Shown here one piece after another: positions 1-7,996 of a stretch of 51,123 bases of DNA (positions are counted from its first letter, which is position 1; each line of letters opens with the position of its first letter). The DNA is from Gracilibacillus boraciitolerans JCM 21714 (GTDB taxonomy: Bacteria; Bacillota; Bacilli; Bacillales; Amphibacillaceae). The notes beneath the pieces were generated by a model. The model saw only the letters and a list, made by a program, of their open reading frames with translations, was not told the DNA's origin and made no database searches. Location of the stretch: NCBI RefSeq assembly GCF_000521485.1, contig NZ_BAVS01000022.1:1-51123 (forward strand). Direction: 5' to 3'. The position numbers and the translations under genes were made by a program.

Positions 1-128
1 CCAAAGTAATTAGAGACTTCAACGAATTCAAAGCAATGTCAGATGTGATAGTAGCAAACCGTTTGAGTGATGATATAAAAGATGTGAAAGATAAAGTATA
101 CACCAGAGACTTATTTAGTCGGGATTAA
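1..128 (+). CDS. UDP-glucose 6-dehydrogenase, C-terminal end (partial)
   Basis: Only the last 41 codons are present (from base 3). The tail reads FNEFKAMSDVIVANR and ends KVYTRDLFSRD. This is the typical C-terminus of UDP-glucose/nucleotide-sugar dehydrogenases (TuaD/Ugd family), which oxidise UDP-glucose to UDP-glucuronate in the cytoplasm for acidic polysaccharide synthesis. The Rossmann and catalytic Cys domains lie upstream of the window. It is convergent with the aldo/keto reductase that ends at 593. The family call rests on the C-terminal motif alone, so the substrate is inferred. Confidence 0.8.
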   Translation, partial: KVIRDFNEFKAMSDVIVANRLSDDIKDVKDKVYTRDLFSRD

Positions 129-324
129 TGGGATTAGGGGGGGATGGGTGCTCTGTTCTCTTTTTTGTGAGGAGATGGATTATGTTATGATAAAAACTCT
201 TCCGATAATACCAGATATATGTAGACTTAATACAATCCTTTGAGCTACCTCAGTTAATAATTCCTTCCATACGTCATATATGTAGAAAAAGAACCTCATA
301 ACTAATCTGGTACAATGGTACATT

Positions 325-434
325 CGCTTCACTGGAAATAATGTTAATTCCAGTGAAGCGAGCCACATTTCCCGTCAAGCGGAGATTATTTCCAGTGAAG
401 AGCAGGGGGGGATTTCCAGTGAAGCCACCTGTAG
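325..434. repeat. Array 1: 21-bp-period inverted repeat array
   Basis: A perfect 13-bp inverted repeat (325-337 and 348-360, arm TTCCAGTGAAGCG) has a 10-nt loop. The right arm is followed by further copies of the core TTCC(A/C)GT(G/C)AAG starting at 369, 390 and 414. Start-to-start distances are 21, 21 and 24 nt; the 24-nt unit holds a G7 run at 405-411 and would be 21 nt with G4. The array lies between convergent genes ending at 128 and 593. The same architecture recurs at 46671-46850. No function is known to me. Confidence 0.8.
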
Positions 435-543
435 CGACGCGGGGGGGACAGGCTCTCCGTTCCAAAATTTTTCGAATTATCACTACTGAACGTGTTGGAG
501 ATTTTTGTGTATGGTGGGATAGGAATTCTTTCTGAAAATGAAA

Positions 544-577
544 AAGGGATACGAACCAGATGTGGTTCGTATCCCTT
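544..577. terminator. Bidirectional terminator hairpin
   Basis: Perfect 14-bp stem: AAGGGATACGAACC (544-557) pairs with GGTTCGTATCCCTT (564-577) around a 6-nt loop. It sits 16 nt past the aldo/keto reductase stop on its coding strand. A sequence relative occurs at 14114-14151. Confidence 0.8.
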
Positions 578-592
578 CCACTTTATAAAATT

Positions 593-1573
593 TTACCATG
601 CATATGCGTTTGGTGCTTCCCCCCCGTATCCAGGGAATATTTCGTCTAAACGGTCAAGTGTTGCCTGATCCAGATTGATTTCAACTGCGCGCAGAGATTT
701 TTCGAATTGGTCCAGTGTACGTGGACCGATAATTGGCGCATCTAATGCTGGGTTATGAAGTACCCATGCGAGCGCTACATCTGCTTCATTTTCACCAAGA
801 TTCTTGCAAAGGGAAGTGAATGCTTCCAATTGTGGGCGAAGTTTTTCAATTCGTTCAGTTTGTCCAGCAGATCGAGAGCCTTTAGCTGGATTTAATGCAT
901 TGCCTCCAAGCAATCCACCATCCAGTGGACTCCAGGCGATGACACCAATTCCCTGGTCCTTCGCTGCTGGTAATACTTCCAATTCTGGCAGGCGGCAAAG
1001 TAAACTGTATTTATGCTGTTCCGTTACAAGTCCTAAGAAATGTCGCTCCTTCGCAGCTGCCTGTGCTTTGATAAGATCCCAGCCTGCAAAGTTACTCGAA
1101 CCAACATAGTCAATCGTGCCTTTCTGTACTTCTGCCTGGAAGACTTCCCAAAGTTCTTCCCAGGAAACATCACGATCAATATGGTGCATTTGATACAGTT
1201 CAATGTGGTCAGTCTGTAAGCGCTTTAATGAACCTTCTAAATGGCGACGAACCTTATAGGCAGATAGAAATCTTCCTTCATTTGGACCGTCGTTGGGATC
1301 TCCCATGTGATTATATACTTTGGTAGCAAGTACCACTTTCTCCCGGCGATTTCCACCTTGAGCAAACCAACGGCCAATAATTTCTTCAGTCCAACCGTGA
1401 CGACCTTTCCCACCATATACGTTAGCAGTATCAAAGAAGTTAACGCCAGCCTCGAGAGCCGCATCCATAATTTTATGCGCTTCTTTTTCTTCTGTCTGTG
1501 GGCCTAAATTCATAGTTCCTAAGCAAAGTCTGCTTACTTTCATGCCAGTACGACCAAGATTTGTGTACTCCAT
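593..1573 (-). CDS. Aldo/keto reductase
   Basis: This 326-residue protein is a complete TIM-barrel aldo/keto reductase, an NADPH-dependent cytoplasmic carbonyl reductase. The catalytic tetrad is visible: Asp48 and Tyr53 in FFDTANVYGG, a Lys near 85 in LATKVY, and His near 130 in LYQMHHID. The C-terminal cofactor-binding region contains SSNFAGWD and IIGPRT. The start is ATG at 1573, preceded by AGGAGGGGGGG. The C7 tract at 1580-1586 is part of that ribosome binding site. A second C7 at 619-625 encodes Gly-Gly in PGYGGEAP; relatives also have Gly-Gly there, so that pair may be genuine. Substrate unknown. Confidence 0.93.
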   Translation of the reverse strand: MEYTNLGRTGMKVSRLCLGTMNLGPQTEEKEAHKIMDAALEAGVNFFDTANVYGGKGRHGWTEEIIGRWFAQGGNRREKVVLATKVYNHMGDPNDGPNEGRFLSAYKVRRHLEGSLKRLQTDHIELYQMHHIDRDVSWEELWEVFQAEVQKGTIDYVGSSNFAGWDLIKAQAAAKERHFLGLVTEQHKYSLLCRLPELEVLPAAKDQGIGVIAWSPLDGGLLGGNALNPAKGSRSAGQTERIEKLRPQLEAFTSLCKNLGENEADVALAWVLHNPALDAPIIGPRTLDQFEKSLRAVEINLDQATLDRLDEIFPGYGGEAPNAYAW

Positions 1574-1930
1574 ATATTTCCCCCCCTCCTATGTATTTGA
1601 TCTCACCCTTAAATTATAGGCGGAGTGAATAATTTGGGCAAGAATGAAACACTGTCGATATATCTACTGTTTCATTTTCCAAATTGCGATTTTTCAAATT
1701 TGTTGAAGGAAATCCTTAAAGAATGTCGAAATGTATTAAGTATAGAATTCCTTTAAAGATTGATGAAAGTTCCTTTATATTAACTATTGGACAGGATGTT
1801 AACAGGAATGGAGCAAAATGCTTAAAGATTAGCGAGAAGTAATGTCACAGATAATGAACAAATAATAGGTGCTGTCAAGGTTAGAAAATGCAGCAAATAT
1901 ATTTATTGTTAATGGAGGGGGGGAACTATA
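1574..1930. other. Intergenic region with no recognised gene
   Basis: This 357-nt AT-rich divergent spacer must hold promoters for both neighbours. I see no clear operator, hairpin or small gene. A G7 run at 1917-1923 forms the ribosome binding site of the gene at 1931. Confidence 0.5.
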
Positions 1931-2833
1931 TTGAGTAAGTCTGTTAATATATCATATGAGAAAGCGAGAAAGCTTTTTATCAAAATAGCTTTCTTATTGA
2001 ATCAGGTACATCTGCAATGCAAAGTACCAACAGCAAGTAAAGAATCTATAAACCTATATACACCAGAAAAACTATTTAAATACAGTGAACAAATTGGAAC
2101 AATCCAATATAAGGGTATTCAATATCCACAGCATGAAGATAACGAATTGAAACTGAAGGGTATTGAACTAAGATTGGATGGGGAATTCCTTAAAGCATTA
2201 AATATTTATGATAAAATGAAGAAATTTATGGTAAAAGAAGATGCCGATGGATGGCTGAAACATAAATTACTATTAAAAAATAAGGAAATCAAACGCGTAA
2301 GGAAAATTACAAGCTTACTTGCAAAAGGGATGGAAAAGAAGTTCGGTTTAGATTATTTATCTTTTAGTATGGACAAAAGTATGCTTGAACTCCCAAAAAT
2401 ACAGAATTCTCCTGTCAATAAGTATGATCAGGAGATAGCTGTACAACATGTATCAGATATCCTAGTATCCGATGGTTTTAAGGTAACCAGATCTTCTAAC
2501 AGTAATTCTTCCTACCATATATCCGTTCTCATAAGAGGGGGGGAGTCAGTAAAATGCAGGGTGAAGCATCTGAAATATGATAACGCCTATAAAGCATCCC
2601 CTTTACCATATCAGGTGTATAAAATTGATGCATTTAAAACATTCGAAGAACAAAAGAAAAAAATAAGCGATGTTGATGTGATTGTTGGTTATAACATCCA
2701 TGACTCAGCTTTTGCTTGCTTGGATAAAAAGCAGTTTGAAGATAAGAAAAGTAGAGTAGTACATGCTAAAGAAGGTCAAAATTCAAATTACTTTAAAACT
2801 TGGAAAGCACTACAGGAATTTAATCGATTATGA
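1931..2833 (+). CDS. Uncharacterised 300-residue protein
   Basis: Complete reading frame with a TTG start at 1931, 7 nt after GGAGGGGGGG; no better ATG is nearby. I do not recognise a family with certainty. The N-terminal half is helical and lysine-rich. The C-terminal third (residues about 175-300) alternates strands and ends with DVDVIVGYNIHDSAFACL, a pattern reminiscent of restriction-endonuclease-like or GIY-type regulatory domains in Bacilli. No catalytic motif can be assigned safely. There is no signal peptide or membrane segment, so it is probably cytoplasmic. A G7 run at 2537-2543 encodes RGGE and may be inflated by one Gly. A terminator hairpin follows at 2832. Confidence 0.7.
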   Translation: MSKSVNISYEKARKLFIKIAFLLNQVHLQCKVPTASKESINLYTPEKLFKYSEQIGTIQYKGIQYPQHEDNELKLKGIELRLDGEFLKALNIYDKMKKFMVKEDADGWLKHKLLLKNKEIKRVRKITSLLAKGMEKKFGLDYLSFSMDKSMLELPKIQNSPVNKYDQEIAVQHVSDILVSDGFKVTRSSNSNSSYHISVLIRGGESVKCRVKHLKYDNAYKASPLPYQVYKIDAFKTFEEQKKKISDVDVIVGYNIHDSAFACLDKKQFEDKKSRVVHAKEGQNSNYFKTWKALQEFNRL

Positions 2834-2864
2834 AACAACCGGGACGTATGTCCTGTTTCATTTC
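2832..2864 (+). terminator. Intrinsic terminator after the 1931 gene
   Basis: GAAACA..GGGAC (from 2832) pairs with GTCC.TGTTTC (to about 2859) around a GTAT loop, followed by a T-rich stretch. Confidence 0.6.
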
Positions 2865-2881
2865 TTAAATAAAGGCAACAT

Positions 2882-2911
2882 GGTTACAGATGGAACAGAC
2901 ATGTTATAATA
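2882..2911 (+). promoter_or_regulatory. Probable sigma-A promoter for the CysQ-type gene
   Basis: An extended -10 (ATGTTATAAT, TATAAT near 2906) follows a weak -35 (GTTACA) at about 16-nt spacing, about 50 nt before the ATG at 2962. Confidence 0.45.
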
Positions 2912-2961
2912 GGTTTGGCTATTTAAGGAAATAATTTTTCACAAAAAAAGGCGGTTAGAGC

Positions 2962-3760
2962 ATGAATACATACCTATTTGATTTATTCCATGTCTGTCTC
3001 GATGCAGGTAAAGAAATAATGAATGTCTATCAACAGGATTTCGAGGTTGAATTAAAAAAAGATAATTCTCCCTTAACGATTGCCGATACGAGAGCACATC
3101 ATGTGATTGCAAATGGTTTGAAGAAAATCGATTCTGCCATTCCAGTCCTGAGCGAAGAAGGAACAGAAATCAGCTATCAGGAACGAAAAGAATGGCAGCA
3201 ATTCTGGTTAGTAGATCCGTTAGATGGAACGAAAGAGTTTGTTAAAAAGAATGGCGAATTCACAGTTAACATCGCTCTTATTAAGGGGGGGAAATATCCA
3301 GCGTTAGGTGTGATTTATGCCCCCCCAGCCATGGATACCTTTTAGTTTGGTGTGGATGGGGGGAAGGGCATATAAGCTCGTGAATGCATCGAAAGTGAAC
3401 ATAGCTAATGGCGATGAATTAATTAGCAAAAGTGTTGCGTTACCTGAAGTAGAGGATCATCAGGTTACAACGATCGTCGCTAGTCGCTCGCATATGGCCG
3501 GTGAAACAAAAGAATTCATTGAAAATATTAATGGAGAAGTAAAAGTTGTTTCATCCGGAAGTTCTCTGAAATTTTGTCTGGTAGCAGAAGGAAAAGCTGA
3601 CTATTATCCCCGTTTCGCTCCGACTATGGAATGGGATACAGGCGCTGGCCAAGCCATTGTCGAAGCAGCAGGAGGCAGCGTCTTAAGATATCAAGATAAA
3701 CAACGCTTCTACTATAACCGCGAAAATCTATTAAACAGCTGGTTCCTGGCAAGTAAATAA
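2962..3760 (+). CDS. cysQ: CysQ-type inositol monophosphatase family phosphatase (frameshifted)
   Basis: The family removes the 3'-phosphate from PAP (3'-phosphoadenosine 5'-phosphate), recycling the by-product of sulfate assimilation, using Mg2+ in the cytoplasm. Metal-binding motifs are present in order: SEEG (64-67), VDPLDGT (84-90) and, after the break, EWDTGAGQAIVEAAGG. The frame breaks near 3345-3363. An in-frame TAG at 3343 is followed by a G6 run at 3358-3363; one G fewer restores GGRAYKL in the downstream frame. Two further runs (G7 at 3285, C7 at 3320) give KGGKYP and YAPPAMDT, where relatives have one Gly and one Pro. It is probably a working gene with sequence errors, though the extra TAG means true decay cannot be excluded. 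Confidence 0.85.
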
Positions 3761-3790
3761 GTGGGACAGAATCTCTGTCCCACTTTTCCG
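3761..3790. terminator. Terminator hairpin of the GGGACAG repeat family
   Basis: Perfect 10-bp stem, GTGGGACAGA (3761-3770) with TCTGTCCCAC (3774-3783) and a 3-nt loop, followed by TTTT. It immediately follows the cysQ stop and serves the convergent MFS gene as well. Confidence 0.88.
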
Positions 3791-3826
3791 TATCATTTAT
3801 ATTTTAAGAAATCTGCTGAGGATCGC

Positions 3827-5230
3827 TCACTGCAAATACTCCGATCCCTTCCTTTTAAATGAAAAGTAAAAGAAGGCCCCCCCGTTTAAAAGCGTCAAAA
3901 TCACCAGTCCAGCGAAGACGTTGCTGTAGATCGTTGCATGGTTTTGAGCAACAGCCAACGGATTAATCGTAAACGTGCTGTTGTAATCTAGAATCTTTCC
4001 AATAACAGCTCCGCCAAATGCACCAGCCATGAAATTAAACAGGTTATAGATTCCCATGCCCACGCCTATTTCACTTTGAGAAAGCACGTCCGAAATCAAA
4101 TTAGCAGTGGCTGTCTGGATAAACGGAAATGCGATATAACTGATGATGATCACCGCGCCTAATATCCATGCCGGACTTCCAATCAAGGTCGAGATCAGAA
4201 AGAAGCCAGTCATCATCAGGCCAAACGCTATAAATACCACTTTTTTACTTCCTTGCTTTTCTGTTAACGTTCCAGCAACTCTGCCGGTAAAGGCCGCTGC
4301 CATCGCACCTGGAAAAAGGACCAGACCGATATACAGCGCATTTAATTCATTGACTTCACTCAACATAAGCGGCAGCATAAACATCATGCCAAACATCGCC
4401 ATGATTGCCAGGAATGCAGTAAGCACCGTTGTCCGGTAAGGAGCATTTCCAAACATCTCTGGATTGATAAACGGATTCTTGCTGTGAAAAATTCTCCAGG
4501 CGAATAAGCTGAAAAAGACAATACTTACGATGATGTACCACCAGATAACCATAGTAATAAACAGAAGCAGCGTAGCTACCGCAATAGCAATAATTGCAGC
4601 GCCAAGGATATCGACTTTGCCCTCTTTCTTCTTCTCATCAGGCATCCATTTCCAAAAGAAGGGGGGGATTGTGATCAAAACGAGTGCAGAAATTAAAAAT
4701 AAATATTGCCAGTTCAATACACCCGTAATAAAACCGCCGATCACCGGACCAATTCCGGATGCGAAAGCCATGGTACTTGAAACAATCCCTAGCACCTTGC
4801 CACGTTCTTTCGGGAAATATCTCGAAGGTATAATAAAAACCGTTGCAACGATAGACGATGCACCTGTTGCCTGAATCATCCGGGCAATGACAACCATGAT
4901 GTAATTGGGGGGGGAGAAAAATCCTAAAATGGAACCTGCAGCAAATAAACTGAGTCCAAACGCTAACAAATACTTCAACGGATAGATATCCGCTAATTTT
5001 CCGTACATCAATGCACCAATCGCATAAAGAATGATATATCCTGTCACCACCCAACTCACTTCTGAAGGGGATAAGGCAAACGACTTTGCCACGTCAGGTA
5101 CAGCAATCATGAACATGGTTCCATTCATGACAGAAAATAATAATACAGAGCATATCAAAAAGATAATCTTTCTTTTATCTGTTTTTGTTAATACATTTTT
5201 ATCAACCGATTCATTTATTGTTGTTGTCAT
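3827..5230 (-). CDS. MFS drug-type exporter (14-TM DHA2/TetA(L)-like)
   Basis: This 467-residue integral membrane protein has about 14 hydrophobic segments. The segment around residues 150-170 (MAFASGIGPVIGGFI) matches the antiporter motif C (G-x-x-x-G-P-x-x-G-G) of proton-coupled drug exporters. MYGKLADIYPLK is the cytoplasmic loop 2-3 motif A. By family it exports a drug or cation in exchange for protons. The ATG at 5230 is preceded by a C7 tract (G7 on the coding strand, 5239-5245) acting as ribosome binding site. Runs at 3877, 4661 and 4907 (8 nt) add Gly or Pro (NGGAF, TIPPFF, SPPNY) relative to the spacing I expect. Convergent with cysQ; substrate unknown. Confidence 0.88.
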   Translation of the reverse strand: MTTTINESVDKNVLTKTDKRKIIFLICSVLLFSVMNGTMFMIAVPDVAKSFALSPSEVSWVVTGYIILYAIGALMYGKLADIYPLKYLLAFGLSLFAAGSILGFFSPPNYIMVVIARMIQATGASSIVATVFIIPSRYFPKERGKVLGIVSSTMAFASGIGPVIGGFITGVLNWQYLFLISALVLITIPPFFWKWMPDEKKKEGKVDILGAAIIAIAVATLLLFITMVIWWYIIVSIVFFSLFAWRIFHSKNPFINPEMFGNAPYRTTVLTAFLAIMAMFGMMFMLPLMLSEVNELNALYIGLVLFPGAMAAAFTGRVAGTLTEKQGSKKVVFIAFGLMMTGFFLISTLIGSPAWILGAVIIISYIAFPFIQTATANLISDVLSQSEIGVGMGIYNLFNFMAGAFGGAVIGKILDYNSTFTINPLAVAQNHATIYSNVFAGLVILTLLNGGAFFYFSFKRKGSEYLQ

Positions 5231-5455
5231 GTCAAATTCCCCCCCTTTTTCTATTGATAGCCTAATCCCTATCGTAACTAGCAGAGTATGGAAAAGCTAG
5301 TAAACTGCTTCACTAGCATAAAGTTTAATTTTCGTCGAAATTCGATTTAATAATGGAGGGTAGGTTATTTAAGAGGGCAAAATAAAAAAACCGTATTTAA
5401 CAATGGGTTAAACCGGTAGAATCGGATAGGATTTCTATTTAGATGTGATAGATTT

Positions 5456-5680
5456 TTATTGTGCTTTTCGCTTCAATTTATAAATATCCTCGTCGTGTTC
5501 TGTTAATTTATGTTGAATATAGTCCATTTTATCTTCCATGTTAACCATTCGTTTTGTTAATTCAGCATGATTCTGATCAGTTTTTTCGGATAATTGCTGC
5601 ATGGAGTTATGATTTTGATCTATCTTTTCGGACAATTCCTTTATAGCTTGAAGTATCATATTCATTTCGCTTTTTTCCAC
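5456..5680 (-). CDS. Small coiled-coil protein
   Basis: A 74-residue, highly charged protein with two related heptad blocks, LSEKIDQNHNSMQQ and LSEKTDQNHAELTK, followed by a second amphipathic helix ending KRKAQ. The start is GTG at 5680 with AAAGGAG 8 nt upstream. No signal peptide or membrane segment. Short coiled-coil proteins of this type are common in Bacilli, without known function. The intact frame, ribosome binding site and coiled-coil pattern support a real gene. Confidence 0.7.
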   Translation of the reverse strand: MEKSEMNMILQAIKELSEKIDQNHNSMQQLSEKTDQNHAELTKRMVNMEDKMDYIQHKLTEHDEDIYKLKRKAQ

Positions 5681-5809
5681 TATATTTCTCCTTTCAGATT
5701 TGTTATCCTCATTTTACTATAAAGCGATGGAATAGTCATTCGCAAATTTTTTCCGTTTAACTGTTTACTATCAAAGGTAAAAAAAGCACGGTATGAATAG
5801 CAGGGGGGG

Positions 5810-5900
5810 ATAGCATGAAATTTTTGGGAAATAAAGTGAGATTTCATCTTATAGCAGTAGATAGCGTGAAATCATGAAAAATTAAAGTAAGATTTCATCT
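5810..5900. repeat. Two tandem 40-nt repeats, 51-nt period
   Basis: Copies at 5810-5849 and 5861-5900 align without gaps (both start ATAGC.TGAAAT and end GATTTCATCT). Each is itself a loose palindrome (ATGAAAT...ATTTCAT). A G7 run at 5803-5809 precedes the first copy. Confidence 0.6.
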
Positions 5901-5976
5901 AAATAAAACACAAAAATCAACATTTAGAGGAATGTTACTTATTTTAGAAGCAGACGGATCTATTTTCGTTCAATAT

Positions 5977-6029
5977 GCAATCATATAGTTGCTTATCGTT
6001 TACGTACAACCTTATAGTTGCATATAATA
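5977..6029 (+). promoter_or_regulatory. Promoter with twin operator-like sites
   Basis: Two copies of a 16-nt element, GCAATCATATAGTTGC (5977-5992) and ACAACCTTATAGTTGC (6006-6021), lie directly upstream of a TATAAT (6024-6029) and the decayed ArsR gene. Paired imperfect palindromes in this place are typical of ArsR-family autoregulation. Site function is inferred. Confidence 0.5.
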
Positions 6030-6034
6030 AGTAT

Positions 6035-6183
6035 ATGGATCAGAACAAAGACGCTATATTCAAAGCACCTTTCTGTATTGGAAGATGCGGGGGCTCGTAA
6101 AATCAAAAAGAAAGGGGAAATATCGGGTACATTTATTTAATAACAAACCACTTAAGGGTTTACTGAAAGGATGGATAGAGTAA
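6035..6183 (+). pseudogene. ArsR-family regulator, internally deleted remnant
   Basis: ATG at 6035 opens with DQNKDAIFKA, the usual start of ArsR-type winged-helix repressors. After a 1-nt frame change near 6068 the sequence continues as VLEDAGARKIKKKGE, resembling the recognition-helix/wing segment (VLEDAGLVRTKKEGR in relatives). A further frame gives NNKPLKGLLKGWIE, ending at 6183 and resembling the ArsR C-terminus. The DNA-binding helix between positions about 13 and 45 is missing. About 50 codons remain of the usual 95-110, so this is a genuine deletion and not only a sequencing slip. Confidence 0.6.
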
Positions 6184-6207
6184 TTTCTGTTACAAGTTAA
6201 ATTATAA

Positions 6208-6549
6208 GTGAAGCACCAATTAAATATCCAAGTAGGATTTGTAAAAAAGCATGACGTACCTATCGGAGCTCACAGATGGATAACGCTTGTTTCCCCCCCT
6301 GATGACCAAGACGGAACAGAGCTTTTGCTTGAAACAAATGAACACCCTGCTGCCAAAGAGTATCAAGAGAAGTTATTTGCCGTTGGAATTCCAGTAACCA
6401 TGTTTGGTGTGACAGATATTCATAAAGAATACAAACAATTAATAGAAAAAGGCGTGCAGTTTACATTGAAGCCAACACATATGGGCGAATTGACAATAGC
6501 AGTATTTGACGATACATGTGGCAACCTTATTCAGATCATCCAGAAGTAA
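6208..6549 (+). pseudogene. VOC/glyoxalase-fold protein, N-terminally truncated
   Basis: 113 codons read GFVKKHDVPIGAHRW, then QDGTELLLE, then GELTIAVFDDTCGNLIQI, a good match to the latter part of small VOC-family (glyoxalase/bleomycin-resistance fold) proteins that usually sit beside ArsR regulators. The first beta-strand segment (roughly 25 residues ending FYTEVL in relatives) is absent, and an in-frame TAA lies immediately upstream at 6205. A C7 at 6293-6299 gives SPPDDQDG, probably one Pro too many. Together with the deleted ArsR gene this looks like a decaying regulator-VOC pair. Confidence 0.65.
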
Positions 6550-6671
6550 CGTTAACCTCATTTTTAACACTTCATTATATTGATAGAGTGATTCTATCAA
6601 GTCCGAAAGTCTCCGTTAAATGAATTAAAAAAACTAAATTGGATTTTTGCTAAAAAGGTAGGTTGTATAAA

Positions 6672-7220
6672 ATGGATAATCAAATGAAATTGGAATTTGA
6701 AAAATCAAAATCAGGCAATAAAGATGAACGTTATGAAGCTTATCAATATATTTTAAAAGTAACGGACCAAAAAGTGGATTGGGCCTATGAAGTATGGGAT
6801 CAACTACTAGAGGATTTAACTCATAAAGATAACCATCAACGCTCTCGTTCCGCACAATATTTAGCTAATCTGGCTAAAAGCGATCCAGAGTTGAGAATGA
6901 TGAAGGACTTTCCTAAGCTGTGGGAGGTCACAAAAGATGAAAAGTTTGTAACAGCAAGGCACAGCCTTCAATCGATATGGAAGGTCGGAATTGCTGGAAA
7001 GCCCCCCCAAAAAGAAATAGTTATGGAATATATGGTTGACCGTTTTCAAAATGGAACAGAAGAAAAAAATTTCACATTAATTCGAAACGATATTCTTGAA
7101 AATATGAAAAATTTATATAGCCACTTAAATGACGAAGTAATTAAACAAACCGCTTTACATTTGATTGATACGGTTCAGGACAATAAATACAGAAAAAAAT
7201 ATACAAACATATGGAAATAA
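6672..7220 (+). CDS. Helical-repeat (HEAT-like) protein
   Basis: A 182-residue soluble protein made of alpha-helical pairs, with alternating leucine-rich and charged segments (for example RSRSAQYLANLAKSDPE and a C-terminal YRKKYTNIWK). This organisation resembles the small HEAT-repeat proteins of Bacilli, presumed protein-binding scaffolds. The ATG at 6672 with AAGGTAGG upstream is preferred to a TTG at 6663. A C7 at 7002-7008 encodes KPPQ, possibly inflated by one Pro. No catalytic residues are apparent; specific function unknown. Confidence 0.75.
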   Translation: MDNQMKLEFEKSKSGNKDERYEAYQYILKVTDQKVDWAYEVWDQLLEDLTHKDNHQRSRSAQYLANLAKSDPELRMMKDFPKLWEVTKDEKFVTARHSLQSIWKVGIAGKPPQKEIVMEYMVDRFQNGTEEKNFTLIRNDILENMKNLYSHLNDEVIKQTALHLIDTVQDNKYRKKYTNIWK

Positions 7221-7336
7221 CATTACCGTTCTGTTGTTATGTAGAAAGCTGAAGATGGAGAGTCTGCTACTTTTTTATTGTCTAGAAAATTATAGAATTA
7301 AGCCCTGTGGATAAAGTAAACGCGAGTAGCCACGTC

Positions 7337-7474
7337 AAGCGCAGAGCGCCAAAAACTAGGCGACTTCACGAATCATCCTACGATAAGTCATCATCGATTC
7401 GCAAGCTCTCCGTGATTCCCTTATCTCATTTGATTCACTCCAGTCGCTACGTTTTTAACCGGCGCTCTGCGCTT
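7337..7474. repeat. Large inverted-repeat element, about 140 bp
   Basis: Perfect 14-bp arms, AAGCGCAGAGCGCC (7337-7350) and GGCGCTCTGCGCTT (7461-7474), enclose a region with further imperfect symmetry (AAAAACTAGGCGACT against AGTCGCTACGTTTTT). It is far more GC-rich than its surroundings and has no coding features. It looks like a mobile or dispersed noncoding repeat; only one copy is in this window. Confidence 0.65.
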
Positions 7475-7697
7475 TTGTTCTGTGTATTCAGTCTTATTGT
7501 TACTTTATGCGGGAAAAGTTAGATCTAATAGAGGAAAGTAACGTAAAATTGTAAACTCATCCCTTTTTCACAATTGCTTTCTTATTTATAGACATATGAT
7601 ATAGGGAGTAAATGTCTATTTTATTCTTATCTGCTAACCTTCTAGCTAGATACTACAGGTTAACATACATCTATATTCTATCGAGGTGAGTTTTTTA

Positions 7698-7856
7698 ATA
7701 AGTGGTAATTTGATTGGGCAAGATAATGTTGTGTTTAATGAATCGACTTTTAACGATTTTTTAGATGGTGTGGTCCTTATGGATCATAAGCAAAAGATCG
7801 TCTATGTAAATGTAGCAGCTAGACAATTACTTGGTTATGAGAATCTATTCGAATGA
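7698..7856 (+). pseudogene. Truncated PAS-domain paralogue of the gene at 14331
   Basis: From 7698 the reading frame gives SGNLIGQDNVVFNE, then LDGVVLMDHKQKIVYVN, ending at a TGA (7854-7856) after 52 residues. It is collinear with the first 50 residues of the PAS/GAF/GGDEF/EAL protein at 14331, and its upstream sequence (TATTCTATCGAGGTGA) is also shared. Its start codon is ATA where the paralogue has ATG. The stop is followed at once by a terminator hairpin. It also lacks the G7 tract of the paralogue (DGVVL here, DGGVVL there). Most likely a partial duplication; expression is doubtful. Confidence 0.75.
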
Positions 7857-7884
7857 ATGATTCAAATTATTCATTCATTTTTTT
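7851..7884 (+). terminator. Terminator after the PAS fragment
   Basis: GAATGAAT (7851-7858) pairs with ATTCATTC (7869-7876), followed by A and a T7 run. The stem overlaps the stop codon of the fragment. Confidence 0.75.
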
Positions 7885-7996
7885 CGATTACTCCACATTT
7901 TAGGTGCTATTGAGCGGCTCAGCCTGTCCCTCTATCCGCTTTATGTTATCATTATATTTTGTAGTTTAAAATTCACCTATAAACTAGGGGGTCAGC

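Noticed and set aside
341-535. Small protein gene on the plus strand
   Set aside because: The frame is created by array 1 repeats and the G7 runs; no family, no ribosome binding site.
1931-2833. Assignment as a restriction endonuclease or intron-associated nuclease
   Set aside because: The C-terminal pattern is suggestive but no complete PD-(D/E)XK or GIY motif can be placed with confidence.
7307-7522. 71-codon protein gene across the inverted element
   Set aside because: It has no ribosome binding site, its composition is set by the inverted repeat, and no family is recognisable.
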